This document shows, piece after piece, positions 1 to 5,340 of a DNA stretch of 5,340 bases. The translations under genes were made by a program, and so were the position numbers. Positions within the stretch are counted from its first letter, which is position 1. The number at the start of each line of letters is the position of its first letter. Location of the stretch: the NCBI GenBank assembly GCA_013824385.1, contig PNNU01000265.1, positions 1-5,340 on the forward strand, written 5' to 3'. Source of the DNA: Anaerolinea sp. (GTDB lineage: Bacteria > Chloroflexota > Anaerolineae > Anaerolineales > Anaerolineaceae). The notes beneath the pieces are model-generated. The model was not told the origin of the DNA, searched no databases, and saw nothing but the letters and a program-made list of their open reading frames with translations.

Positions 1-1
1 T

Positions 2-604
2 GATGTGCTCACTGACTTCACTGGCGGTCCGCGCGGTATTCAGAATATTCATGGTCCTTCTTTATTTGGAAAATCATTCAACACTGAAGTGGACTTTGTC
101 TATCTGATCATCGCAGGCGTTATGCTGGCGAGTTTTGTCTACAATCGCCTGCAGCAATCCCGCACAGGTCGCGCCTGGTTGGCCATTCGGGAAGATGAAA
201 CCGTTGCCCGCGCCAGCGGCGTGGATACCATTAAATACAAACTTCTTGCTCTTGCTATTGGTGCCGCATTTGCGGGTCTCGCCGGTGGCATTTATGCCAG
301 CCGCAACCAGTTCACCGGTCCGGATGAACACGCTTTGATGGCTTCCATTAACGTGCTTAGCCTGATCATCGTTGGCGGTATGGGCAACATCCCCGGCACA
401 ATTTTAGGAGCGTTTACCCTCAAGGGTCTGCCCGAAATACTGCGTGAGTTTGCCAATTTCCGTTTGCTGGCGTTTGGAGCCTTACTGGTCTTTATGATGC
501 TCTCCCGACCTGAAGGTTTGATCCCCTCTCATCGGCCTAAATATAGTGAACCTAATGATACTGCGGCAGATCAACAGAAGAAGGAGGTGCCCCATGACCA
601 ATAA
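2..604 (+). CDS. livM: Branched-chain amino acid ABC transporter permease LivM, 3' part (5' end outside window)
   Basis: This is the C-terminal part of an inner-membrane permease of the LivH/LivM family, which forms the channel for ATP-driven uptake of branched-chain amino acids or related amides. The frame is open to the left edge, so the GTG at 5 is an internal valine and not a start; 200 codons are visible, where whole LivM proteins are usually about 300-420. Numbering from the first codon, the sequence shows a TGGPRGI segment at 7-13, a membrane segment near 32-48, and a cytoplasmic stretch (RAWLAIREDETVARASG, 57-73) that matches the family's coupling loop facing the ATPases. A Gly/Ala-rich helix follows at 81-99, then the VGGMGNIPGTILGA motif at 124-137, a last hydrophobic segment at about 154-168, and the usual RPEGLIP end at 169-175 followed by a polar tail. 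It overlaps livG by 11 nt and livF follows. The related UrtC (urea) permease is the main alternative, but the flanking ATPases do not decide the substrate. Confidence 0.93.
   Translation, partial: DVLTDFTGGPRGIQNIHGPSLFGKSFNTEVDFVYLIIAGVMLASFVYNRLQQSRTGRAWLAIREDETVARASGVDTIKYKLLALAIGAAFAGLAGGIYASRNQFTGPDEHALMASINVLSLIIVGGMGNIPGTILGAFTLKGLPEILREFANFRLLAFGALLVFMMLSRPEGLIPSHRPKYSEPNDTAADQQKKEVPHDQ
581..587 (+). promoter_or_regulatory. Ribosome binding site of livG
   Basis: AAGGAGG, a near-perfect Shine-Dalgarno sequence, lies inside the last codons of livM, six bases before the ATG at 594. It decides the livG start: the same frame is open upstream to a GTG at 546, but that would place this strong site inside the gene and add 16 residues unlike any LivG N-terminus. 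Confidence 0.85.
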
Positions 605-1403
605 CATCATCCAGGTGCAGGGTGTCTCTAAAATCTTTGGAGGGTTAACCGCAGTTAACAATGTTAATCTCGATGTCGCCGAAGGTTCTATCTATTCCAT
701 CATCGGACCTAATGGTGCCGGCAAAACCACGCTTTTCAACTGCATCTCTGGATTTTATATTCCAGAACATGGAACAGTATTATTCCAGGGGCTGGTTTTA
801 AACGGCCGTTCCACGGATACCGTTGCTTCACTAGGGCTCTCAAGAACTTATCAAAACATCAGGCTCTTCTCGAACCTGACGGCTGTTGAGAATGTACTGG
901 TCGGCCAGCAGCCCCGCTTGCGTGAGACCTGGGTCGAATCAATTCTTCGCACCCGACGCAGTCGAACTGAAGAGAAAACCTCACTTATAGAAAGTTTCAA
1001 ATGGCTTGATTTCGTTGGGCTGAGTGAATTTGCCAATTCGATCGCCGGTGATTTACCATACGGCGCTCAACGCAAATTGGAGATCGCACGTGCCCTTGGC
1101 AGCAAACCATCCCTTCTGCTGTTGGATGAGCCTACCGCGGGTATGAATCCACAAGAAACGCTGGAGATGACAGCGCTCATCCGCAGCCTGCGCGACAAGT
1201 TCAACATCACGATCATTCTAATTGAGCATGATATGCACGTAGTGATGGGCATCTCCGACTATATTTCCGTACTTGATTTTGGCAACAAAATTGCCGAAGG
1301 AAAACCGGAAGAAATTCAACACAATGAGCGCGTGATCGAAGCATATCTTGGACCGGGCGGAGCGGCGCTGGCGCAAAAATACCGCAAGAAGAAGGTCTCA
1401 TGA
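594..1403 (+). CDS. livG: Branched-chain amino acid ABC transporter ATP-binding protein LivG
   Basis: One of the two cytoplasmic ATPases that power the LivFGHM-type importer; it binds and hydrolyses ATP against the LivH/LivM permeases. The 269-residue product has the full ABC set: Walker A GPNGAGKTT at 38-46, a Q-loop glutamine in RTYQNIRLF at 84-92, the signature LPYGAQRKLEIARAL at 154-168, Walker B LLLLDEP at 174-180 and the switch histidine H212 in LIEHDM. The FGGLTAV opening (15-21), the insert between Q-loop and signature, and the C-terminal VIEAYLG are typical of LivG rather than LivF. The signature is LPYGAQ instead of the textbook LSGGQ; related non-canonical forms are usual in this subfamily. 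The ATG at 594 is chosen because AAGGAGG sits six bases upstream. The start lies inside livM (11-nt overlap) and the stop overlaps livF by 4 nt, which implies one transcript and translational coupling. UrtD is the less likely alternative. Confidence 0.95.
   Translation: MTNNIIQVQGVSKIFGGLTAVNNVNLDVAEGSIYSIIGPNGAGKTTLFNCISGFYIPEHGTVLFQGLVLNGRSTDTVASLGLSRTYQNIRLFSNLTAVENVLVGQQPRLRETWVESILRTRRSRTEEKTSLIESFKWLDFVGLSEFANSIAGDLPYGAQRKLEIARALGSKPSLLLLDEPTAGMNPQETLEMTALIRSLRDKFNITIILIEHDMHVVMGISDYISVLDFGNKIAEGKPEEIQHNERVIEAYLGPGGAALAQKYRKKKVS
1391..1395 (+). promoter_or_regulatory. Probable ribosome binding site of livF
   Basis: GAAGG, within an AAGAAGAAGG stretch, lies in the last livG codons, four bases before the livF ATG at 1400. 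It is a moderate Shine-Dalgarno match with tight spacing. The start also shares ATGA with the livG stop, so termination-reinitiation probably contributes. Confidence 0.55.
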
Positions 1404-2119
1404 TCCTAAACGTTGATAACATAGTTGTAAACTACGGCGCTATTAATGCGCTTCGGGATATCAGCTTTTCCCTAAATCAAGGGGAAATTGTAGCATTGAT
1501 CGGCGCCAATGGCGCCGGAAAATCAACCAGCCTCAACACTATCTCAGGCCTGCTGCGTCCCACAACCGGAAAAGTGGAATATCTGGGCAACGATATAACA
1601 ACCGTCTCTCCGCAAGCGATTGTGAACCTGGGGATCGTTCAGGTTCCCGAAGGCCGCAAGATCTTCGCCAAGATGAGCGTTTGGGAAAATCTCGAGATGG
1701 GCGCCTACACGGTCAAAGATAGAAAAGTGATTCAAGATCGATATGAGTTGGTTTACCAGAAGTTTCCGCGCCTGAAAGAACGCCGCAATCAACCTGGCGG
1801 CACCCTTTCAGGCGGTGAACAGCAAATGCTCGCCATCGCCCGCGGATTGATGGCTGGCCCCAAAGTGCTGCTCCTGGATGAACCATCCATGGGTCTGTCG
1901 CCGATTCTGGTGGAACAGATCTTTGATATCATTCAAGAGATCAATAAAACAGGTACCAGCATCCTGCTGGTTGAGCAAAATGCTCTGATGGCCCTGGCCA
2001 TTGCTGACCGCGGTTATGTGCTTGATACCGGTCGCATCGTGCTGCAAGGCAACGCGGATGATCTATTGCACAACCCCACCGTTATCAGTGCCTACCTTGG
2101 CGGCGAAACTACAGATTAA
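1400..2119 (+). CDS. livF: Branched-chain amino acid ABC transporter ATP-binding protein LivF
   Basis: Second ATPase of the branched-chain amino acid importer, expected to pair with LivG under the LivH/LivM permeases. At 239 residues it has the normal family length. Visible motifs are Walker A GANGAGKST at 35-43, the LivF-type Q-loop region ending in QVPEGRKIF at 81-89, SVWENLEMGAY at 93-103, a canonical signature LSGGEQQMLAIARGL at 136-150, and Walker B VLLLDEPSMGLSP at 156-168. The switch position is LLVEQN with glutamine (Q193) where most ABC proteins have histidine; this is a hallmark of LivF and not a defect. The C-terminal VISAYLGG also fits. The ATG overlaps the livG stop (ATGA). It appears to be the last gene of the operon, because the next gene is on the opposite strand. 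UrtE is the nearest alternative family, and gene order alone cannot separate the two. Confidence 0.95.
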   Translation: MILNVDNIVVNYGAINALRDISFSLNQGEIVALIGANGAGKSTSLNTISGLLRPTTGKVEYLGNDITTVSPQAIVNLGIVQVPEGRKIFAKMSVWENLEMGAYTVKDRKVIQDRYELVYQKFPRLKERRNQPGGTLSGGEQQMLAIARGLMAGPKVLLLDEPSMGLSPILVEQIFDIIQEINKTGTSILLVEQNALMALAIADRGYVLDTGRIVLQGNADDLLHNPTVISAYLGGETTD

Positions 2120-2138
2120 ATCTTAGATATTTACAGAC

Positions 2139-2211
2139 AAAAAAGTAGGGGTTCGTTGTCCCTCTCGCGAACCCGGCTCGGGGACGCAGAGATCGCGCAA
2201 CGAACCCCTAC
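2139..2211 (-). terminator. Possible intrinsic terminator for the 2234-2881 gene
   Basis: Read on the - strand, the inverted-repeat stem begins 22 bases after the stop codon of the 215-residue gene and is followed immediately by TTTTTT (the six A residues at 2139-2144 on the + strand). A stable stem followed by a U-run fits rho-independent termination. The loop region is longer than in a classical terminator, although it can fold internally. On the + strand the stem is followed by AACATTTAAA with no U-run, so it is a weaker candidate for ending the liv transcript. Confidence 0.5.
2145..2211. repeat. GC-rich palindromic intergenic element with perfect 14-bp terminal inverted repeats
   Basis: The left arm GTAGGGGTTCGTTG (2145-2158) is exactly the reverse complement of the right arm CAACGAACCCCTAC (2198-2211). 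The 39-nt interior can pair further: CGCGA (2166-2170) with TCGCG (2193-2197), and CCCG (2172-2175) with CGGG (2179-2182) around a three-base loop. An alternative is GTCCC (2158-2162) with GGGAC (2181-2185). The element is GC-rich against AT-rich flanks and sits in the only convergent gap of the window. Its form suggests a dispersed REP- or MITE-like repeat. Only one copy is visible here, so dispersal is an inference. Confidence 0.7.
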
Positions 2212-2233
2212 AACATTTAAAGGCAAAATTTAT

Positions 2234-2881
2234 TTATCCCACGCGGTCTTTTAATGCCATGTCAATTTCTTCCAACAGTTGTTTCCACAATTCTGGAGTG
2301 ATCTTTTTGCAGGTTGCGAAGAGCTGTTTTACTGGCCCCAGAGGCTGTGCGAAAGCCAACTCTTGTACTTTATTCGGACAAATGAAGGGGGTCTGAAACG
2401 CATTAATCGCGTCTCCTTCAACCGGCATCAACCAATTGCTGGTAGCTAACCCCCACTCTACAAACTCAATTATTTTTTGCCAAGGGTGCTTGCGGTCTTC
2501 CATTAAAACGGAATAAACTACCCCACGCACACTATTGTCTCCCTGCGCGGCGAAAAATTGACCTGAAGTAAAGAGTATGGCCGACTCAAGTGTATATCCA
2601 TTCCAACTGGGGGGTTGCCCCACGGGTTTGATAAATATCCGTTGTCCAGAAGCTGAGGAGAATAGCTTCTTTTTTTGTTCTCGAAGTTCTATTGCCAGGG
2701 CACCCTCTTCTTCGTTTGCAAGAATTGCCGCGGCAGTCATCATGACTGCCAGATAATGGCCGTTAACCATGCCATCGCTGCACAATAATTGATGCCCATC
2801 AGAATCCACTTCTGGAGCAAATTTATCTCCATTAAGCAGAATCAATTCACTGGGTGTAAATGGTGAATCAGTTAATTTCAT
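2234..2881 (-). CDS. Hypothetical protein, 215 residues, family not recognised
   Basis: I do not recognise this protein. The gene looks real: it fills the gap between livF and the sensor gene, has an ATG with AAAGGA six bases upstream, and reads without interruption to TAA. The product has no obvious signal peptide or membrane span and appears soluble and mixed alpha/beta. Residues about 41-60 form an Ala-rich helix (HYLAVMMTAAAILANEEEGA), followed by a charged stretch with REQKKKLF. The middle has alternating hydrophobic segments with aromatic residues (WNGYTLESAILFTSGQFFAAQG; VEWGLATSNWLMPVEGD), and the end is a charged helix (ITPELWKQLLEEIDMALKDRV). No nucleotide-binding, metal-binding or catalytic motif stands out, and there is no CxxC pair. 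It is transcribed towards livF and away from the PAS/GAF gene, sharing a divergent intergenic region with the latter. No function is proposed. Confidence 0.8.
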   Translation of the reverse strand: MKLTDSPFTPSELILLNGDKFAPEVDSDGHQLLCSDGMVNGHYLAVMMTAAAILANEEEGALAIELREQKKKLFSSASGQRIFIKPVGQPPSWNGYTLESAILFTSGQFFAAQGDNSVRGVVYSVLMEDRKHPWQKIIEFVEWGLATSNWLMPVEGDAINAFQTPFICPNKVQELAFAQPLGPVKQLFATCKKITPELWKQLLEEIDMALKDRVG

Positions 2882-2887
2882 AACTTG

Positions 2888-2893
2888 TCCTTT
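2888..2893 (-). promoter_or_regulatory. Ribosome binding site of the 215-residue gene
   Basis: The + strand TCCTTT reads AAAGGA on the - strand, six bases before the ATG (complement of 2879-2881). The good spacing supports both this start and the reality of the gene. Confidence 0.65.
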
Positions 2894-2973
2894 AGATAGG
2901 AACCGCCAATTTCAAAAATCTATCATAATTCTACTAGAAAATAAGCAATCGTCACTATGTAGCTGTCAGTAAT

Positions 2974-3011
2974 AGATAACTGGTTGTAAACTATTTTTGA
3001 GATTGTTATCT
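2974..3011. repeat. 7-bp inverted repeat next to the sensor-gene promoter, possible operator
   Basis: AGATAAC (2974-2980) is the reverse complement of GTTATCT (3005-3011), with 24 bases between. The right half abuts the putative -35 region of the rightward promoter, where a regulator could act. In such AT-rich DNA a match of this size can occur by chance, and no regulator is identified. Confidence 0.25.
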
Positions 3012-3038
3012 TGCAGATGTCTGCTTACTCGTTATAAT
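3011..3038 (+). promoter_or_regulatory. Candidate sigma70-type promoter of the PAS/GAF gene
   Basis: A perfect TATAAT lies at 3033-3038. The best -35 match at usable spacing is TTGCAG (3011-3016, 16-base spacer), which shares only the leading TTG with the consensus. A transcript starting about seven bases downstream would have an untranslated leader of roughly 75 bases before the ATG at 3122. The -10 is convincing and the -35 is weak, so this could need an activator or be fortuitous in AT-rich DNA. Confidence 0.4.
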
Positions 3039-3111
3039 TTACGCATAATTCATTGCTATATCATAATAAATGGTTAACCTTTTGATTAACGCGATTGGCA
3101 AATTATCGGTC

Positions 3112-3115
3112 GAGG
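3112..3115 (+). promoter_or_regulatory. Ribosome binding site of the PAS/GAF gene
   Basis: GAGG lies six bases before the ATG at 3122. It supports that ATG over the adjacent in-frame TTG at 3119 and an earlier TTG at 3095. An in-frame TGA at 3083-3085 rules out any start further upstream. Confidence 0.6.
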
Positions 3116-3121
3116 TTATTG

Positions 3122-5340
3122 ATGCAACACAATATTATTGGTTCGCACAATTGGATGGATTTTCTTCCTCAAATGCAATTGTTATTTGATCAATTAAATG
3201 ATGCAGTTTTTATCGTTAACCCAAAAGGGGAAATTCTCATCCTGAACCAATCCGCATCCAAATTAACAGGGTATCAACTATCCGAAATGATCGGAAAACC
3301 AGTTGAAACCTTCTTTCCAAGGCACCCAGACATTTCAAGTGTCGATCTACATCGAATAATACCAGATCAACCATCGAGTAGCCCTGCTACAATGGAAATA
3401 TTTCCTAGAACTCACAACGAGATTATTTCAAAAGACGGTCAGAAAATCCCGGTGGAAGTCACCCATATTCATTTCCAAAAGTTTTTGCGAAATGTCTCTT
3501 GCATTATTGTAAGAAATATTTCCCAGATAATCTTATCAGATACCCTACGCGAGATTAATGCTAACTTATCCTCTTCATTAAATTTGGTAGAGATCTTTGA
3601 TCTCCTGTTGGTGGAATTACGCAAACTCATTCCATATGATGGCGGAAACATCATGTTGGTAAAAAATAATAATGCCCATATCACTAAAGCTCTTGGATAC
3701 GAAGTATTTGATGAAAAACTCAAAGATTTGATTTACTTACTACATTTCGAAGTTGAATCCACAGAGAATATTAAACAAATTGTCAATGATCAAAAACCAT
3801 TAATCATTCCGGATACACACACAGACCCTAATTGGCATCATAACGATGCCAGTCAACATTTCCGAAGTTGGATTGGGGTTCCAATTGTCATTAATAATAA
3901 TGTAGAAGCCATTATTTCCTTGGAAAAAATTGAGCCGAATTACTTCACTGAAGATCACATTACTACATTGTCTCTCTTTTCAAACCAGGCAGCATCTGCG
4001 ATTAAAAACGCCAGTTTATACGAAGAAGAAGTTAAGAGAATTCAACAACTGGATGGTCTTCAATCTACGCTGGCTGCCATCAATTCTCAACTTGAACTCA
4101 AAACCCTGTTGAAAGAAATTGTAGCCAGGTCAATTGACCTGTTAGGTGCATCAAATGGTGAACTAGCGATGTATGATCCTGAATTGCACCAGCTCAAAAT
4201 TCTTGTATCTCAGAATTTCCACGAAGAATACTCAGATCAAATCCTTCAATTTAATAATGAGTTGCTTAACAAGGTCGCTTCATCCAGAAAACCGATCAAA
4301 ATTGACCGTTTGTCAGAATATTCTGAATTATTTAGAAGTATGACATTTTTAGGAGATCATTCCGGCATGGCAGTTCCCCTGCTAGTTGGATCCAAGCTTT
4401 TGGGTGTTTTGGCAATTGCCGATCTGGAAACGGATAAAATATTTACTGACTCTGATATTGAATTATTAAACACCTTTGCCCAACAAGCCACGATTGCCAT
4501 CCACAATTCCCAACTATATGAAGCCGCAAACCAGCGTGCAGAAGAAGCTGAGACCATGCGCAAAGTGGGCACCGTGGTTACATCAAGCCTTAACCAGGGT
4601 CAGGCCATCAATTCAATCCTTGAACAACTGTCGCTGGTGATTCCTTACGACAGCGCCGCAGTATTACTCCAAAGAAAAGAAAATCTAAGTGTAGTAGGAA
4701 GCCGTGGTTTATCCGCGCTCTATCAAATTCAAGGGAAAAAACTGCCGCTTACCAGCAAAAGCCCTCCCACGGATGTATATATGCAAAAACAGCCAATGTA
4801 CATCTCCAATATGACTGAGATATATCCAGAGTTCGCTCACGAGTTGGGGTTGGAATCTGAAATCCAATCATGGCTTGGGGCGCCTTTGATCATTAAAGAC
4901 CGCTGTCTGGGAATTCTGTCATTACATTCAACTGAGGTGGATCATTTCAGCAAGGACCATTTACGACTGATTGCCGCCTTCGCGGACCATGTAGCCATCG
5001 CACTCGAGAACGCCCAGCTCTACACAGATACTGCCCGTGCCGCTGATCGGTTCAAAGCTTTATACCAGCTTAGTCAAATAATCAGTACGAACATCAGGGC
5101 AAAGGATATATATCCTTCTGTTCATCAGGCAGTCTCAGAATTGATGATCACCGAATTCTTCTGCATTTCACTTTATGATGCTTCGGCTCAAACCATCACC
5201 GATGTCTATATGGTAGATAACGGCAAACCGCAGGTGCTCACAACGAGACCACTCGAAAAGGGTCTTTTCTCGACGGTATTGAAAAGTGGAAAATCACTTC
5301 TGTATCATACATTTGATGCTACCACGGCTGAAGAAGTTGG
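3122..5340 (+). CDS. PAS and tandem-GAF sensor protein, 3' end outside window
   Basis: This is a cytosolic signal-sensing protein, open for 739 codons from ATG 3122 to the right edge with no stop. An N-terminal PAS domain spans about 20-135 (LNDAVFIVNPKGEILILN at 25-42, LTGYQLSEMIGK at 48-59, SKDGQKIPVEV at 103-113, closing VRNIS at 130-134). Three complete GAF domains follow at about 142-300, 310-466 and 477-634, and a fourth begins near 644. Each complete GAF has a core strand motif (SWIGVPI 249-255, SGMAVPL 414-420, SWLGAPL 583-589) and ends in a helix of the form AI-x-N-x-x-LY, with Asn at 296, 462 and 630. Charged linkers such as EAANQRAEEAE (467-477) look like short coiled coils. No membrane segment, signal peptide, NKFDE cyclic-nucleotide motif or clear chromophore cysteine is seen, so the ligands are unknown. 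Such arrays usually end in a histidine kinase, GGDEF, SpoIIE-type phosphatase or cyclase domain; here that end is not visible. Domain assignment is strong and output class is unknown. Confidence 0.9.
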   Translation, partial: MQHNIIGSHNWMDFLPQMQLLFDQLNDAVFIVNPKGEILILNQSASKLTGYQLSEMIGKPVETFFPRHPDISSVDLHRIIPDQPSSSPATMEIFPRTHNEIISKDGQKIPVEVTHIHFQKFLRNVSCIIVRNISQIILSDTLREINANLSSSLNLVEIFDLLLVELRKLIPYDGGNIMLVKNNNAHITKALGYEVFDEKLKDLIYLLHFEVESTENIKQIVNDQKPLIIPDTHTDPNWHHNDASQHFRSWIGVPIVINNNVEAIISLEKIEPNYFTEDHITTLSLFSNQAASAIKNASLYEEEVKRIQQLDGLQSTLAAINSQLELKTLLKEIVARSIDLLGASNGELAMYDPELHQLKILVSQNFHEEYSDQILQFNNELLNKVASSRKPIKIDRLSEYSELFRSMTFLGDHSGMAVPLLVGSKLLGVLAIADLETDKIFTDSDIELLNTFAQQATIAIHNSQLYEAANQRAEEAETMRKVGTVVTSSLNQGQAINSILEQLSLVIPYDSAAVLLQRKENLSVVGSRGLSALYQIQGKKLPLTSKSPPTDVYMQKQPMYISNMTEIYPEFAHELGLESEIQSWLGAPLIIKDRCLGILSLHSTEVDHFSKDHLRLIAAFADHVAIALENAQLYTDTARAADRFKALYQLSQIISTNIRAKDIYPSVHQAVSELMITEFFCISLYDASAQTITDVYMVDNGKPQVLTTRPLEKGLFSTVLKSGKSLLYHTFDATTAEEV

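Larger units (their letters stand above)
2882..3121. other. AT-rich divergent intergenic region
   Basis: This 240-base gap separates the - strand 215-residue gene from the + strand PAS/GAF gene, so it should hold both promoters. It contains a good rightward TATAAT (3033-3038), a weaker leftward candidate (TATGAT on the - strand, complement of 2922-2927, with no convincing -35), a 7-bp inverted repeat (2974-2980 / 3005-3011), and GTTAA...TTAAC (3073-3077 / 3086-3090). I see no tRNA, riboswitch-like fold or small open frame with a ribosome binding site in it. Confidence 0.6.

Noticed and set aside
5..7. GTG as a start codon for the first permease gene
   Set aside because: The frame is open to the left edge and the protein begins in the middle of the known LivM fold, so this is an internal valine codon of a gene cut by the window.
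546..593. Upstream GTG extension of livG
   Set aside because: It would encode an arginine-rich lead not typical of LivG and would bury the strong AAGGAGG that sits correctly spaced before the ATG at 594.
1529..1595. Apparent loss of ABC consensus residues: Gln at the LivF switch position and LPYGAQ in the LivG signature
   Set aside because: VEQN in LivF and non-canonical signatures in LivG are ordinary features of these subfamilies, so they do not point to an inactive transporter.
2145..2211. Insertion sequence or CRISPR repeat
   Set aside because: There is no transposase frame, no visible target-site duplication next to the arms, and no periodic repeat-spacer pattern, only one inverted pair.
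2922..2950. Leftward promoter with TATGAT as -10
   Set aside because: The -10 matches five of six positions on the - strand, but no sequence resembling TTGACA sits 16-18 bases upstream, and such matches are frequent in AT-rich DNA. It is mentioned in the intergenic entry only.
2882..3121. Riboswitch or structured leader before the sensor gene
   Set aside because: I see only short, weak inverted repeats and no recognisable riboswitch core.
3469..3723. 84-codon open frame on the - strand inside the PAS/GAF gene
   Set aside because: It is antisense to a strongly supported coding frame, has no recognisable domain, and looks like a chance open frame. The same holds for the other short antisense or shifted frames across livM, livG, livF and the GAF region.

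Overview
The window looks like chromosomal DNA from an environmental bacterium. I favour a member of the Chloroflexota, close to Anaerolineae. The grounds are a long cytosolic PAS plus tandem-GAF sensor, a style common in that group, and a GTAGGGGTTCG-type palindromic intergenic repeat that I associate with those genomes. This placement is an inference and was not tested by any search.

Positions 1-2119 hold the 3' part of a branched-chain amino acid ABC transporter operon on the + strand. It comprises livM (permease, 5' end outside the window), livG and livF (the two ATPases). The genes are translationally coupled by overlaps of 11 nt (livM/livG) and 4 nt (livG/livF). The rest of the system (livH and the periplasmic or lipoprotein binding protein) would lie upstream. 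The predicted role is ATP-driven uptake of leucine, isoleucine and valine, or a related amide or urea-type substrate.

Positions 2120-2233 are a short convergent intergenic region. It holds a GC-rich element bounded by a perfect 14-bp inverted repeat (2145-2158 / 2198-2211). Read on the - strand, the element is followed directly by six T residues. It could therefore be the terminator of the - strand gene, a dispersed palindromic repeat, or both. Positions 2234-2881 encode a 215-residue soluble protein on the - strand that I do not recognise.

Positions 2882-3121 are an AT-rich divergent intergenic region with a good TATAAT box facing right and a 7-bp inverted repeat next to it. From 3122 to the right edge a + strand frame stays open for 739 codons and runs off the window. 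It encodes a PAS domain, three complete GAF domains and the start of a fourth. The output domain (histidine kinase, GGDEF, phosphatase or other) lies outside the window, so the signalling class cannot be stated.

Overall this is mostly ordinary transporter and sensor content. The items most worth a second look are the palindromic element, the unrecognised 215-residue gene, and the missing output end of the multi-GAF protein.
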